Shown here: positions 32,538-40,852 of the stretch, in pieces
Layout of the letters: each line of letters begins with the position of its first letter
Numbering within the stretch: the first letter of the stretch is position 1
Assembly: GCF_014652935.1 (NCBI RefSeq)
Contig: NZ_BMZT01000010.1
Span: forward strand, 56,716 to 120,715
Reading direction: 5' to 3'
Length of the DNA: 64,000 nucleotides
From: Luteimonas padinae
GTDB lineage: Bacteria; Pseudomonadota; Gammaproteobacteria; Xanthomonadales; Xanthomonadaceae
Translations under genes and position numbers: made by a program
Notes under the pieces: model-generated
Databases searched by the model: none
What the model was told of the DNA's origin: nothing
What the model saw: the letters and a program-made list of their open reading frames with translations, nothing else

Positions 32538-33698
32538 ATGCCCTTTGCCCCCATCCCCGAACTGCTCGAAGAGCTCCGCGCCGGCCGCATGGTCGTCATC
32601 GTCGACGACGAGGACCGCGAGAACGAAGGCGACCTGATCATGGCCGCCGAGCTCGTGCGCCCGGCCGACATCAACTTCATGGTCACCCACGCCCGCGGCC
32701 TGGTCTGCCTGTCGCTGACGCGCGAGCGCTGCGCGCAGCTCGGGCTGCCGCCGATGGTGCAGTCGAACACGTCCTCGCACCACACCAACTTCACCGTCTC
32801 GATCGAGGCCGCCGAGGGCGTCACCACCGGCATCTCGGCCTACGACCGCGCGCACACCATCCGCACCGCGGTGCGGCCGAACGCGGTGCCGTCCGACCTC
32901 GCGCAGCCGGGCCACATCTTCCCGCTCACCGCGCAGCCCGGCGGCGTGCTGGCGCGCGCCGGCCACACCGAGGCCGCGGCCGACCTGGCGATGATGGCCG
33001 GGCTGGAGCCGGCCGGCGTGCTGGTCGAGATCCTCAACCCCGACGGCACCATGGCGCGACGCCCGGAACTGGAGGTGTTCGCGCGCGAGCACGGGCTGAA
33101 GATGGGCTCGATCGAGGCCCTGATCCGCCACCGGCTGGAGACCGAGCACACGGTGGAGCGCGTGGACAGCCGCGACATCGAGACCGAGCACGGGCCGTTC
33201 CGCCTGCACACCTACCAAGACCGTCTTGGCCATGCGCTGCACTTCGCGCTGGTCCGCGGCGAACCGGACGCGGACACGCCGACGCTGGTGCGCGTGCAGG
33301 TGCGCAACGCGCTGGCCGACGTGCTGCGCTGGTGCCGCCCGGACTTCGGCCCGGCGGTGGGCGAGGTGCTGCAGCGGATCGCCGCCGAAGGTCGCGGCGC
33401 GCTGGTGCTGCTCGACGGCGGGCAGACGCCCGACGCGCTGCTGGCGCGCCTGCGCGCCGCGGACGAAGCGCCCGCAGCTGGCGCGACCACCGGGGACGGC
33501 CGCGGCGGAAGCGGCGCAACGTCCGCCCCCGCGCGTGACGGCGCGCTGGCGGAATGGCGGCGCAACGGCGCCGGCAGCCAGATCCTCGCCGACCTCGGCC
33601 TGGGTAAGCTGCGGGTGATGGGCACCGCGCGCAAGCAGGTGGGCCTGGCCGGCTTCGGCCTCGAAGTCGTCGAATACCTCGAGCCGGGCGCAGCCTGA
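32538..33698 (+). CDS. ribB: 3,4-dihydroxy-2-butanone 4-phosphate synthase fused to a degenerate RibA-like domain
   Basis: Makes the four-carbon precursor of riboflavin from ribulose 5-phosphate. Residues 1-200 are a complete RibB domain with [15 protein letters not shown], the acidic metal site and [13 protein letters not shown]. Residues 210-386 follow the fold of GTP cyclohydrolase II, but the zinc site C-x10-C-x-C is absent: where it should lie the sequence reads [14 protein letters not shown]. The domain is therefore probably inactive (RibBX type), and a separate ribA must exist elsewhere. There is also an Ala/Gly-rich insert near 310-330. The start [13 protein letters not shown] is preferred to 32415, which would translate the REP. 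Confidence 0.92.
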   Translation: MPFAPIPELLEELRAGRMVVIVDDEDRENEGDLIMAAELVRPADINFMVTHARGLVCLSLTRERCAQLGLPPMVQSNTSSHHTNFTVSIEAAEGVTTGISAYDRAHTIRTAVRPNAVPSDLAQPGHIFPLTAQPGGVLARAGHTEAAADLAMMAGLEPAGVLVEILNPDGTMARRPELEVFAREHGLKMGSIEALIRHRLETEHTVERVDSRDIETEHGPFRLHTYQDRLGHALHFALVRGEPDADTPTLVRVQVRNALADVLRWCRPDFGPAVGEVLQRIAAEGRGALVLLDGGQTPDALLARLRAADEAPAAGATTGDGRGGSGATSAPARDGALAEWRRNGAGSQILADLGLGKLRVMGTARKQVGLAGFGLEVVEYLEPGAA

Positions 33699-33747
33699 AC
33701 CGGCCGAATCGCTGGCTGCGGCGGGGGACCCGCGCGGGCTGACCGGC

Positions 33748-33753
33748 TAGAAT
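33748..33753 (+). promoter_or_regulatory. Putative internal promoter before ribH
   Basis: TAGAAT in the GGCTAGAATGCGC context, 24 bases before the ribH ATG, with AAGGA at 33766-33770. It matches the GCTANAATG pattern seen elsewhere and may give ribH-nusB-thiL separate expression. Confidence 0.45.
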
Positions 33754-33777
33754 GCGCTCCTCCCCAAGGAACACGCC

Positions 33778-34245
33778 ATGACCCATCACGAAGGCGACCT
33801 GCACGCGCCCGGAGGCGCGCGCTTCGCGATCATCGCCAGCCGCTGGAATCCGCGCATCGTCGACGCGCTGGTGGCCGCCGCACGCGCCACCTTCGAGCGC
33901 AACGGCGTTCCCGCCGACGCCGTCGACGTCATCCGCGTGCCCGGCGCCTGGGAGATCCCGATGGTCGCCGCGCGCCTGGCCGGTGGCGGCGCGCATGCCG
34001 CGATCGTGGCCCTGGGCTGCGTGGTGCGCGGCGACACCCGCCACTTCGAGCACGTCGCCGACAGCTGCGCCGAGGGCCTGGCCCGGGTCCAGCTCGAGCG
34101 TGGCATCCCGGTGGCCAACGGCGTGCTCGCGGTCGACGACATGGCCGACGCCGAGAACCGCGCCGGTGGCAGCCACGGCAACAAGGGCGAAGAATGCGCC
34201 CTGGTCGCGATCGAGATGGCCAACCTGCTGGCGCAGCTGCCATGA
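33778..34245 (+). CDS. ribH: 6,7-dimethyl-8-ribityllumazine synthase
   Basis: Condenses the pyrimidine from RibD with the RibB product. It has 155 residues with [28 protein letters not shown], the catalytic loop [16 protein letters not shown] and the phosphate-binding [16 protein letters not shown]. It overlaps nusB by ATGA, an arrangement found in many Gram-negative bacteria. Confidence 0.96.
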   Translation: MTHHEGDLHAPGGARFAIIASRWNPRIVDALVAAARATFERNGVPADAVDVIRVPGAWEIPMVAARLAGGGAHAAIVALGCVVRGDTRHFEHVADSCAEGLARVQLERGIPVANGVLAVDDMADAENRAGGSHGNKGEECALVAIEMANLLAQLP

Positions 34246-34712
34246 GGCCGCAGAAGGGCGGCGGCCGCAGCGGCGGCATCGACACCGTCGGGCGCTCGCG
34301 CTCGCGGCGGCGCGCGCTGCAGGCGGTGTATGCGATGCAGCTCTCGGGCGTGGATGCGCGCAACGCGATCGCCCAGTTCGCGCACGAACAGGCGCACGAA
34401 GTCGCCGACCTCGAGTACTTCGAGGACCTGGTGCGCGGCGTGGAGACCCACCGCCGCGACCTCGACGCCGCCCTGCAGCCGTTCCTCGACCGCCCGATCG
34501 CCGAGGTCGACCCGATCGAGCGCGCGATGCTGCGCATCGCCGCCTACGAGCTGCGCCACCGCATCGACGTGCCCTACCGGGTGGTGATCGACGAGGCGCT
34601 GAAGACGGTCAAGCGCTTCGGCTCCGAGCACGGCCACACCTACGTCAACGGCGTGCTCGACCACGCGGCCGTCGAGTGGCGCGCGGCCGAAGTGCAGTCC
34701 GCGCGCGGCTGA
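34242..34712 (+). CDS. nusB: Transcription antitermination factor NusB
   Basis: RNA-binding subunit of the rRNA antitermination complex, partner of NusE/S10. It has 156 residues, all-helical, with [19 protein letters not shown] (arginine-rich RNA-binding start), [21 protein letters not shown] and [13 protein letters not shown], which are classic NusB stretches. The start in the ATGA overlap with ribH is preferred to 34194. It is followed after 16 bases by thiL. Confidence 0.95.
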   Translation: MRPQKGGGRSGGIDTVGRSRSRRRALQAVYAMQLSGVDARNAIAQFAHEQAHEVADLEYFEDLVRGVETHRRDLDAALQPFLDRPIAEVDPIERAMLRIAAYELRHRIDVPYRVVIDEALKTVKRFGSEHGHTYVNGVLDHAAVEWRAAEVQSARG

Positions 34713-34728
34713 GCCCGCGCCCGCCGGC

Positions 34729-35685
34729 ATGGCCGAGTTCGGGCTGATCGATCGCATCCGCGCCCGCGCCGCGCAGGTGCGCGACGACGTCGTCCTCGGC
34801 ATCGGCGACGATGCCGCCCTGCTGCAGCCGCCTCCGGGCATGCAGCTGGTGGTGTCGATGGACACCCTCAACGACGGGGTGCACTTCCCGGCCGGTACCG
34901 GCGCGGCGCTGGTCGGCTGGAAGGCGCTGGCGGTGAACCTGTCCGACCTCGCGGCGATGGGCGCGGAGCCGGCGTGGTGCACGCTGTCGCTGTCGCTGCC
35001 CGACGGCGACCCGGCCTGGGTCGACGGCTTCCTCGACGGCTTCCTGGCCCTGGCCGCGGAGCATCGCGTCGCGCTCGTCGGCGGCGACACCACCCGCGGC
35101 CCGCTGTCGGTTTCCATCGCCGTGCACGGGCTGGTCGATCCGGGGCGCGCGCTGCGCCGCGACGGCGCGCGCGTCGGCGACGCGGTGTGGGTGAGCGGCG
35201 GCCTGGGCGCCGCGGCCGCCGCGCTCGCCCAGTGGCGCGGGGGCGGTGCGGTCGATCAGGACCTGCGCGAACGCCTCGACCGGCCATGTCCGCGCGTGCG
35301 CCTGGGGCGTGCGCTCGCGGGCGTGGCCACGGCCTGCATCGACGTCTCGGACGGCCTCCTCGCCGACCTCGGCCACGTCTGCGCCGCGAGCGGGGTCGGC
35401 GCCGTGCTCGACCTCGACGCGCTGCCGGGCGCCGGGCGGCTGCGGGCGCACTTCGACGCCGATGCCGTGCGCAGGCTGCAGGCCACCGGCGGCGATGATT
35501 ACGAACTGTGCTTCACGCTGCCGGCGGGCGCCGACGCGGTGGCCCTGGCCGCCGCGGGCGCAGCGGCCACCGGCATCGAGGTCACGCGCATTGGCACCGT
35601 GGTCGCGGGGCAGGGCGTGCAGGCGCTGGATCGCGACGGCCGGCCATGGCGACCGGCCAGCGCGGGGCACGACCACTTCGCCTGA
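34729..35685 (+). CDS. thiL: Thiamine-monophosphate kinase
   Basis: Phosphorylates thiamine monophosphate to thiamine diphosphate, the active cofactor. The 318-residue protein of the AIRS/PurM-like fold has MAEFGLIDRIR, VVLGIGDDAALL, DTLNDGVHFP, WKALAVNLSDLAAMGAEP and VGGDTTRGP, then DVSDGLLADLGH and GGDDYELCF. These are the metal, ATP and substrate sites. The gene order nusB-thiL is common. It converges on yraN with 11 bases between the stops. Confidence 0.96.
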   Translation: MAEFGLIDRIRARAAQVRDDVVLGIGDDAALLQPPPGMQLVVSMDTLNDGVHFPAGTGAALVGWKALAVNLSDLAAMGAEPAWCTLSLSLPDGDPAWVDGFLDGFLALAAEHRVALVGGDTTRGPLSVSIAVHGLVDPGRALRRDGARVGDAVWVSGGLGAAAAALAQWRGGGAVDQDLRERLDRPCPRVRLGRALAGVATACIDVSDGLLADLGHVCAASGVGAVLDLDALPGAGRLRAHFDADAVRRLQATGGDDYELCFTLPAGADAVALAAAGAAATGIEVTRIGTVVAGQGVQALDRDGRPWRPASAGHDHFA

Positions 35686-35696
35686 CCCGGCGCGGC

Positions 35697-36068
35697 TCAG
35701 GCCTCGTCGAGGCGGAACGCATCCCGGTACCAGGTGAAATCCGGGGCCTCGGGGTCACCGGTCGCGTCCACCACGTCGAAGCGGCAGATGTCCTCCGCCA
35801 GCGCGGGATGCTGCAGCAGGAACAGCTGCGCCGCGCGCACGATCTTCCGGCGCTTGCCGCGGTCGACCGATTCCGCGCCGCCGCCGTAGCCGTCGCTGGC
35901 GCGGTAGCGCACCTCGACGAACACCAGGGTGTCGCCGTCGCGCATCACCAGGTCGAGTTCGCCCAGCCGGTAGCCGGCGTTGGCAGCGACGTCGGACAGC
36001 CCCGCGCGCAGCAGGTGCGTGCGCGCCGCGGCTTCCACGCCGGCACCGCGCCGGCGCGCGTCGTTCAA
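35697..36068 (-). CDS. yraN: YraN family protein (UPF0102), endonuclease-like
   Basis: A small nuclease-fold protein of unknown role, usually next to lpoA and rsmI, as here. The conserved PD-(D/E)xK-like core is [20 protein letters not shown]. No ATG is available. I propose a TTG start at 36066-36068 that overlaps the lpoA stop as TTGA, giving 123 residues starting [14 protein letters not shown]; a GTG 11 codons later is the alternative. Longer frames run on into lpoA and are not real. Confidence 0.82.
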   Translation of the reverse strand: MNDARRRGAGVEAAARTHLLRAGLSDVAANAGYRLGELDLVMRDGDTLVFVEVRYRASDGYGGGAESVDRGKRRKIVRAAQLFLLQHPALAEDICRFDVVDATGDPEAPDFTWYRDAFRLDEA

Positions 36069-37246
36069 CGGCCGGCGCCGGCCAGCGGCACCACGTGGCC
36101 GCCGCTGAAGGTCGACCAGGCGGGCGTGCGCAGCACGTGGCCGTCGGGGCTCATGCGCAGCACGCCGCTGGCGCTCGACACCGAGGCGTCGGCGCCGGTC
36201 GCCAGGTGGCCCAGGTAGGCCGACAGCAGCCAGCTGTCGTAGCCGAAGGCGAACAGGCGCGCCGCGGGGCCGCGCGCCGTGGGCAGCGCATCGGCGACGC
36301 CGCGCGCCGCCGGCAGCCCCGGGACACGGGACACCGTCCACGCGTCGGAAGGGAAGGCGATGCCGTCCAGGGCCGCGTCCTCCTCCGGCTTGCCGGTGCC
36401 CGACAGCAGCTGCGAGGTCGCCACGCGCGGGCGGCCCGCCAGCCCGGCCGCAGAGATCTGCGCCGCGGCCAGCCGCGCCTGCGGCCCGCGCAGCGCGATG
36501 AACACCGCGTCCACGCCGCCTTCGGCCTGCACCGCCGCCTGCATCGGACCGATGAGGTCCGGCGGCGTGTCGCCGACCACCGCCAGCAGCTGCGCCACGC
36601 CGCCGCCGAGCTCCTGCAGGCGCGCCGACAGCGCGTCGATGCTGCGGCGCGCGTTGTCGTCGCCCGAACTCAGCACCAGCACCCGCTTCGCGCCGCGCGA
36701 CGCCAGGAAGTCGGCAGCCGCGCGGCCTTCGTCCTCCGGTGCCAGCGCATAGCTGGCGCTGTTCACCGGCGGGGCACCGGCGCGGTTGAGCGCCAGCACC
36801 GGCACCGTGACCGTGGCCTGCTGGAACACCGCATCGACCTCGTCGCGGCCGAGCGGGCCCAGCACCTGGTCCGCGCCTTCGGCCACCGCGCGCTGGTAGG
36901 CGGCCACGGCGCCGTAGCCCGTGCCCTGGGTGTCGTAGAACTCGAGGTCGGGGCGGCGGCGCTGCTCGCCGTAATACCCCGCCAGCAGGCCGTCGCGAAC
37001 CGGGCCGGCGGCCGTGGCCAGGCTGCCGGTCAGCGGCAGCAGCACCGCGAGCTTGCGCGGGGGGCGGTAGCCGTCGCGCTCGGCGGGCGGGCGGTCGCCG
37101 GCATCGAACTGCCAGTGGCCGGTCGCCACGGGCTCCGGCGCGCTGTCGGGCACCTCCGTCGGCCGCGTCACCTGCACGGTCGAGCACCCGGCAATCGCCA
37201 AGGCAAGGAGGGTGGCGGCGAAGGCCTGCTTCCAGGGATGGCGCAT
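36065..37246 (-). CDS. lpoA: Penicillin-binding protein activator LpoA (short form)
   Basis: An outer-membrane lipoprotein that in E. coli activates PBP1a. The 393-residue protein has the lipobox IAGC after a clear signal, then the periplasmic-binding-protein-like LppC domain from about residue 65 ([28 protein letters not shown]) to the end. The N-terminal TPR domain of enteric LpoA (about 220 residues) is missing, as in many other gammaproteobacteria. The fold still fits YhcS/LppC-type activators; whether it activates PBP1a here is inference. It is divergent from rsmI and overlaps yraN. Confidence 0.85.
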   Translation of the reverse strand: MRHPWKQAFAATLLALAIAGCSTVQVTRPTEVPDSAPEPVATGHWQFDAGDRPPAERDGYRPPRKLAVLLPLTGSLATAAGPVRDGLLAGYYGEQRRRPDLEFYDTQGTGYGAVAAYQRAVAEGADQVLGPLGRDEVDAVFQQATVTVPVLALNRAGAPPVNSASYALAPEDEGRAAADFLASRGAKRVLVLSSGDDNARRSIDALSARLQELGGGVAQLLAVVGDTPPDLIGPMQAAVQAEGGVDAVFIALRGPQARLAAAQISAAGLAGRPRVATSQLLSGTGKPEEDAALDGIAFPSDAWTVSRVPGLPAARGVADALPTARGPAARLFAFGYDSWLLSAYLGHLATGADASVSSASGVLRMSPDGHVLRTPAWSTFSGGHVVPLAGAGR

Positions 37247-37264
37247 TCTGTGCGTTCCGGCTGC

Positions 37265-37270
37265 GAGAAT
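37265..37270 (+). promoter_or_regulatory. Putative -10 of rsmI
   Basis: GAGAAT in the context TGCGAGAATGCC, an extended -10 (TGC) 35 bases before the rsmI ATG, which also has AAGGA in front of it. The region is shared with the divergent lpoA. Confidence 0.4.
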
Positions 37271-37305
37271 GCCCCGGATTCTACCGCCAGCCCCGCAAGG
37301 ACACG

Positions 37306-38130
37306 ATGCAGCCTTCCGCCGGAACCCTCCACGTCGTCGCCACGCCGATCGGCAACCTCGCCGACCTGTCGCCGCGGGCGCTGGAGACGCTGCGCAGCGT
37401 GGCCGCGGTCTGCGCCGAGGACACCCGCCACACGCGGCAACTGCTGGCGCACTTCGGCGTCGAGCGGCCGCTGCTGGCGCTGCACGAACACAACGAGGCC
37501 GAGCTTGCGCAGACGCTGGTCGCGCGCCTCGCCGCCGGCGAGTCCCTGGCCCTGGTCTCCGACGCCGGCACGCCGCTGGTGAGCGATCCCGGGTTCCGCC
37601 TGGTGCGCGCCGCGCGCGAGGCCGGCATCCGGGTGAGCCCGGTGCCGGGGCCGAGCGCGCTCATCGCCGCGCTCAGCGTGGCCGGCCTGCCCAGCGACCG
37701 CTTCGCCTTCGAGGGCTTCCTGCCGGCGAAGGCCGGCGCGCGCCGCGATCGCCTCGCCGCGCTCGCCGGCGAGCCGCGCACGCTGGTGTTCTACGAGTCA
37801 TCGCACCGCATCGCCGACACCCTGGCCGACTGCGTGGCGGCCTTCGGCGGCGAGCGTCCCGCGGTGCTGGCGCGCGAGCTGACCAAGCTGTTCGAGACCG
37901 TGCTCGACGGCGACCTGTCGACGCTGCAGGCGCGGGTCGAGGCCGATGCCAACCAGCGCAAGGGCGAGTTCGTGCTGCTGGTGCAGGGCGCAAGCGAGGA
38001 TGCCGATGCGCGCATTGCCGAAGGCCGCCGCGTCTACGCGCTGCTGGCCGCCGAGTTGAAGCCGTCACTGGCGGCGAAGCTGGCCGCGGAGATCACCGGG
38101 GCGCCGCGCAAGGCGCTGTACGGCGGCTAG
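37306..38130 (+). CDS. rsmI: 16S rRNA (cytidine(1402)-2'-O)-methyltransferase RsmI
   Basis: Methylates the 2'-OH of C1402 in the decoding centre together with RsmH, whose gene lies 1.5 kb further on. It has 274 residues of the tetrapyrrole methylase fold: LHVVATPIGNLADLSPRAL, CAEDTRHT, LVSDAGTPLVSDPGF and PGPSALIAALSVAGLPSDRFAFEGFLP, all diagnostic. It is a single gene followed by rnpB. Confidence 0.96.
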   Translation: MQPSAGTLHVVATPIGNLADLSPRALETLRSVAAVCAEDTRHTRQLLAHFGVERPLLALHEHNEAELAQTLVARLAAGESLALVSDAGTPLVSDPGFRLVRAAREAGIRVSPVPGPSALIAALSVAGLPSDRFAFEGFLPAKAGARRDRLAALAGEPRTLVFYESSHRIADTLADCVAAFGGERPAVLARELTKLFETVLDGDLSTLQARVEADANQRKGEFVLLVQGASEDADARIAEGRRVYALLAAELKPSLAAKLAAEITGAPRKALYGG

Positions 38131-38204
38131 TCGTAGGGCGGCACCTGGTTCAGTCGTTTCGGGGCGGCTTCGCCGGCGTTGCGGGAGAAGGATGCGTTGC
38201 GTGC

Positions 38205-38210
38205 GACAAT
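38205..38210 (+). promoter_or_regulatory. -10 element of rnpB
   Basis: GACAAT in TGCGACAATGCGC, 7 bases before the expected first base of the RNase P RNA. The -35 region has no box at normal spacing. Confidence 0.45.
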
Positions 38211-38216
38211 GCGCGC

Positions 38217-38577
38217 GGCGGAGCCGGCCAGACAGTCGCGTCACTCTTCGGAGTGCCGAGGAAAGTCCGGGCTCCACAGGGCACGGTGCCAGGTAACGCC
38301 TGGGCGGCGCGAGCCGACGGAAAGTGCAACAGAGAGCAGACCGCCGAACGGCTCCTCCGGGAGCGCGTGGCAAGGGTGAAACGGTGCGGTAAGAGCGCAC
38401 CGCGAGTCCGGCAACGGACCGGCACGGCAAACCCCACCGGGAGCAAGGCCAAATAGGGACCTCATGACGCGGCCCGCGTCGGGTCCGGGTAGGTTGCTTG
38501 AGCGTATCGGTGACGATGCGCCTAGAGGAATGACTGTCCACGACAGAACCCGGCTTATCGGCCGGCTCCGCCACCTC
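38217..38577 (+). ncRNA. rnpB: RNase P RNA (bacterial class A)
   Basis: Catalytic RNA that matures tRNA 5' ends. Universally conserved stretches appear in order: CCAGACAGTCGC (38227), GAGGAAAGTCCGGGCTCC, GGTGCCAGGTAACGCCTGG, GTGCAACAGAGAGCA, GGGTGAAACGGTGCGGTAAG, GGAGCAAGGCCAAATAGGG, GGTAGGTTGCTTGAG, and the 3' end GACAGAACCCGGCTTATCGG. The first bases (GGCGGAGCCGGCC) pair with GGCCGGCTCCGCC at the end (38560-38572), which sets both ends; the last few bases are approximate. It lies between rsmI and mraZ. Confidence 0.96.
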
Positions 38578-38620
38578 TTTCTTTCTCCGACCGCCCCGGC
38601 GTGGGCGGGAGGCCCTTGTG

Positions 38621-38927
38621 GCGAATGTCCCCCGGCGGCACGGGTGCCGTCGCCATTCCGATCTTGGCGGGCCTACCGCCCATGCCGGGGCTGCTTTCCC
38701 GTGATTCCAAGTGCCCCAACCCGGCGCGCTGATGGCCAGTCCGCAACCGCCGCTCAGCAACGGTTCGCCTCGGCCCCTGCGTTCCCCTCCAGCCTGCGGC
38801 GGCGGTTGGGGCGGGGCGTGGTTGCCCTGGGGTGCGAAATCAAGGAGGAGGCGGCCGAGGAGTGGGGAAGGGCTGCGGAAACCGGCCGCCGGGGGACATT
38901 CGCACCCGAGGGCAACCACGCCCCGCC
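38621..38927. repeat. Nested inverted repeats between rnpB and the dcw cluster
   Basis: Two inverted pairs lie in this gene-free stretch. The first joins 38621-38639 (GCGAATGTCCCCCGGCGGC) with its exact complement at 38885-38903. The second joins 38810-38838 with 38899-38927, 29 bases with one mismatch, containing GGCGTGGTTGCCCT. The arms share GCGAA-type ends, as if copies of one element had been inserted and partly rearranged. I see no open frame that looks like a gene here; it may be the remains of a small non-coding mobile repeat. Confidence 0.7.
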
Positions 38928-38941
38928 GTGCCGTGAGCCCC

Positions 38942-39009
38942 CACATGAAAACCATGTGAAGAAAGTCACGATTCTCACAATCTGAGACGAATCATAAGCT
39001 TGTGGATAA
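38942..39009. promoter_or_regulatory. Palindrome and DnaA-box match upstream of mraZ
   Basis: A 6-bp inverted repeat CACATG-AAAAC-CATGTG (38942-38958) and, at 39001-39009, TGTGGATAA, the exact complement of the consensus DnaA box TTATCCACA. The block from 38940 to 39080 is the most AT-rich part of the region. It could hold operator sites for the dcw promoter 70 bases downstream. DnaA control is only suggested by the single match. Confidence 0.45.
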
Positions 39010-39079
39010 AGCTTGAACAAGTCTCTCAAGTTCGCCGCAAGTCATTGACCGGACTGGCGAAAATTCCCCACAGGACCTG

Positions 39080-39108
39080 TTGACAAGGCTGAGGGGCACT
39101 CCTAAGGT
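39080..39108 (+). promoter_or_regulatory. Sigma-70-type promoter of the dcw cluster
   Basis: TTGACA (39080-39085), 17-base spacer, TAAGGT (39103-39108): the best promoter match in the window. Transcription would begin near 39115, 78 bases before mraZ. The start of the transcript holds GGGA words at 39119 and 39128 and TGG at 39138; MraZ autoregulates through TGGGN repeats, but these are not at the clean 10-base spacing known from E. coli. Confidence 0.7.
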
Positions 39109-39192
39109 GGTGCCGTGTGGGAAGACCGGGAATATCGTGGTTTTCCAGCGCATGAAGCCCGCCGCAGACGGGCATGGAGTGGGCAGGCAAAC

Positions 39193-39639
39193 GTGTTGCA
39201 GGGCGAGACCGCCATCACGATCGACGACAAGGGACGGCTGGCGATTCCGACCGGCTACCGGGACATCGTCGCGTCCGATTTCGGCAACCGCCTGGTCATC
39301 ACCTACAACCCGTTCGAGCGCGGCGCACTCTGGATCTATCCGCATGCCACCTGGGAAGGCGTGCGCGACAGCGTCAACAAGCTGTCCCGCCTGAAGGCCA
39401 GCAACCGCGCCATGCAGCTGAAGCTGGTGGGCGCGGCATCGGTGGTCGAGCCCGACGGCAATGGCCGCATTCCGATCCCGGCCAGCATGCGCAACGCACT
39501 CGGCATCGAGAAGAAGGCCGTGCTGCTGGGCATGGGCGACAGGTTCGAACTCTGGAGCGAGCAGGCACATCGCGCGCAGATCGAAACGCCGCTGGGCGAC
39601 GACGATCTCGGCGACGACCTGGTCGGGCTGCAGCTGTGA
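39193..39639 (+). CDS. mraZ: Transcriptional regulator/division protein MraZ
   Basis: First gene of the dcw cluster; a ring-forming AbrB-fold DNA-binding protein that represses its own operon. It has 148 residues from a GTG start (GTGTTGCAGGGC), giving the standard N-terminus (M)[18 protein letters not shown]. The two SpoVT-AbrB repeats are at about 4-50 and 75-120 ([19 protein letters not shown]). An earlier ATG at 39115 would add 26 unlike residues at the transcription start and is rejected. It overlaps rsmH by GTGA. Confidence 0.93.
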   Translation: MLQGETAITIDDKGRLAIPTGYRDIVASDFGNRLVITYNPFERGALWIYPHATWEGVRDSVNKLSRLKASNRAMQLKLVGAASVVEPDGNGRIPIPASMRNALGIEKKAVLLGMGDRFELWSEQAHRAQIETPLGDDDLGDDLVGLQL

Positions 39640-40592
39640 CGGTGGGTGCCGCGGATGCCCGCTCCGCGCACCTTCCGGTCTTGTTCAAGCAGGTCATGGA
39701 AGGGCTGCGCGTGCGTGAGGACGGGACGTACCTGGATGGCACCTTCGGCCGCGGCGGCCACGCGCGCGGCGTGCTGCAGACGCTGGGGAGTGGAGGCCGG
39801 CTGCTGGTGATGGACAAGGATCCCGACGCCATCGCGGTCGCCGAACGCGAGTTCGGCGCGGACCCGCGCGTCTCGATCTTCCGCGGCAGCTTCGCCGCAC
39901 TTGGCCGTTGGGACGCCGCCGCGTCCGGGCTCGACGGCGTGCTGTTCGACCTCGGCGTGTCCTCGCCCCAGCTCGACGTCGCAGAGCGCGGCTTCAGCTT
40001 CGGCAAGGACGGCCCGCTGGACATGCGCATGGACCCCGACTCCGGCGAGAGCGCGGCCGAGTGGCTGGCGCGCTCCTCCGCCGACGAGATCGCGGACGTG
40101 CTGTGGACCTACGGCGAGGAGCGCATGAGCCGCCGCATCGCGCGCGCCATCGTCGAGCGCCGCGCCGCGACGCCGCTGCTGCGCACCGGCCAGCTCGCCG
40201 AGCTGATCGCCTCGGTGATGCCGCGCCCCAAGGCGGGCCGCCACGAGATCCATCCGGCCACCCGCTCGTTCCAGGCCATCCGCATCCATGTCAACCAGGA
40301 GCTCGCCGACCTGGAGACCGGGCTTGCGGCCGCGCACGATGCGCTGCGCCCGGGCGGCCGGCTGGCGGTGATCAGCTTCCACTCGCTGGAGGACCGCATC
40401 GCCAAGCGCTTCATCGCCGCGCGCGCGAAACCGCCGGCCGGCAACCGCCGCCTGCCCGAGGCCGCGCCCTTCGTGCCGAGCCTGCGGGAAGTCGGTGGCG
40501 CCGTCCGTGCCGATGCCGACGAGCTGGCCGCCAATCCGCGCGCGCGCAGCGCGGTGCTGCGCGTGGCCGAGAAGCTGGAGGCCGCGGCATGA
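39636..40592 (+). CDS. rsmH: 16S rRNA (cytosine(1402)-N4)-methyltransferase RsmH (MraW)
   Basis: Methylates N4 of C1402, the same nucleotide that RsmI modifies. It has 318 residues starting at a GTG within the GTGA overlap. Motifs are [27 protein letters not shown] (SAM binding), [27 protein letters not shown], and [18 protein letters not shown] with [19 protein letters not shown]. All are diagnostic for the family. Confidence 0.96.
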   Translation: MTVGAADARSAHLPVLFKQVMEGLRVREDGTYLDGTFGRGGHARGVLQTLGSGGRLLVMDKDPDAIAVAEREFGADPRVSIFRGSFAALGRWDAAASGLDGVLFDLGVSSPQLDVAERGFSFGKDGPLDMRMDPDSGESAAEWLARSSADEIADVLWTYGEERMSRRIARAIVERRAATPLLRTGQLAELIASVMPRPKAGRHEIHPATRSFQAIRIHVNQELADLETGLAAAHDALRPGGRLAVISFHSLEDRIAKRFIAARAKPPAGNRRLPEAAPFVPSLREVGGAVRADADELAANPRARSAVLRVAEKLEAAA

Positions 40593-40852
40593 CCCGTTTC
40601 CTCGTCATCGTGCTGCTGGCCGCCAACGTCATTTCCGGCATCGGCGTGGTGCAGGCGCGCCACCAGCACCGCCAGCTGTTCGTCGAGCTGACCCGGCTGG
40701 TGGACGAGCGCGACGAGCTCAACATCGACTTCGGCCGCCTGCAGCTGGAGCAGGCCACCTGGGCCGAGGCCCACCGCGTCGACCAGGTCGCGCGCGCGCG
40801 CCTGGGCATGAAGTTCCCCGAGGCCGGCGAAATCGTGGTGGTGCAGCCATGA
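40589..40852 (+). CDS. ftsL: Cell division protein FtsL
   Basis: Small bitopic divisome protein that forms a coiled coil with FtsB under FtsQ. It has 87 residues: one membrane helix (4-22, [18 protein letters not shown]) and a periplasmic coiled coil (about 28-75) with the family's [27 protein letters not shown] overlaps link it to rsmH and ftsI. It is shorter than E. coli FtsL because the cytoplasmic tail is nearly absent. Confidence 0.93.
   Translation: MTRFLVIVLLAANVISGIGVVQARHQHRQLFVELTRLVDERDELNIDFGRLQLEQATWAEAHRVDQVARARLGMKFPEAGEIVVVQP

Noticed and set aside
38464-38985. An open frame after rsmI
   Set aside because: It begins inside the RNase P RNA and runs through inverted repeats; the composition is not protein-like.
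39115-39142. MraZ operator repeats in the mraZ leader
   Set aside because: GGGA/TGG words are present but spaced 9 and 11 bases, not the regular 10; too weak to list as a site.
39115-39192. The ATG at 39115 as mraZ start
   Set aside because: It coincides with the predicted transcription start and adds 26 residues unlike MraZ; the GTG at 39193 gives the family N-terminus.
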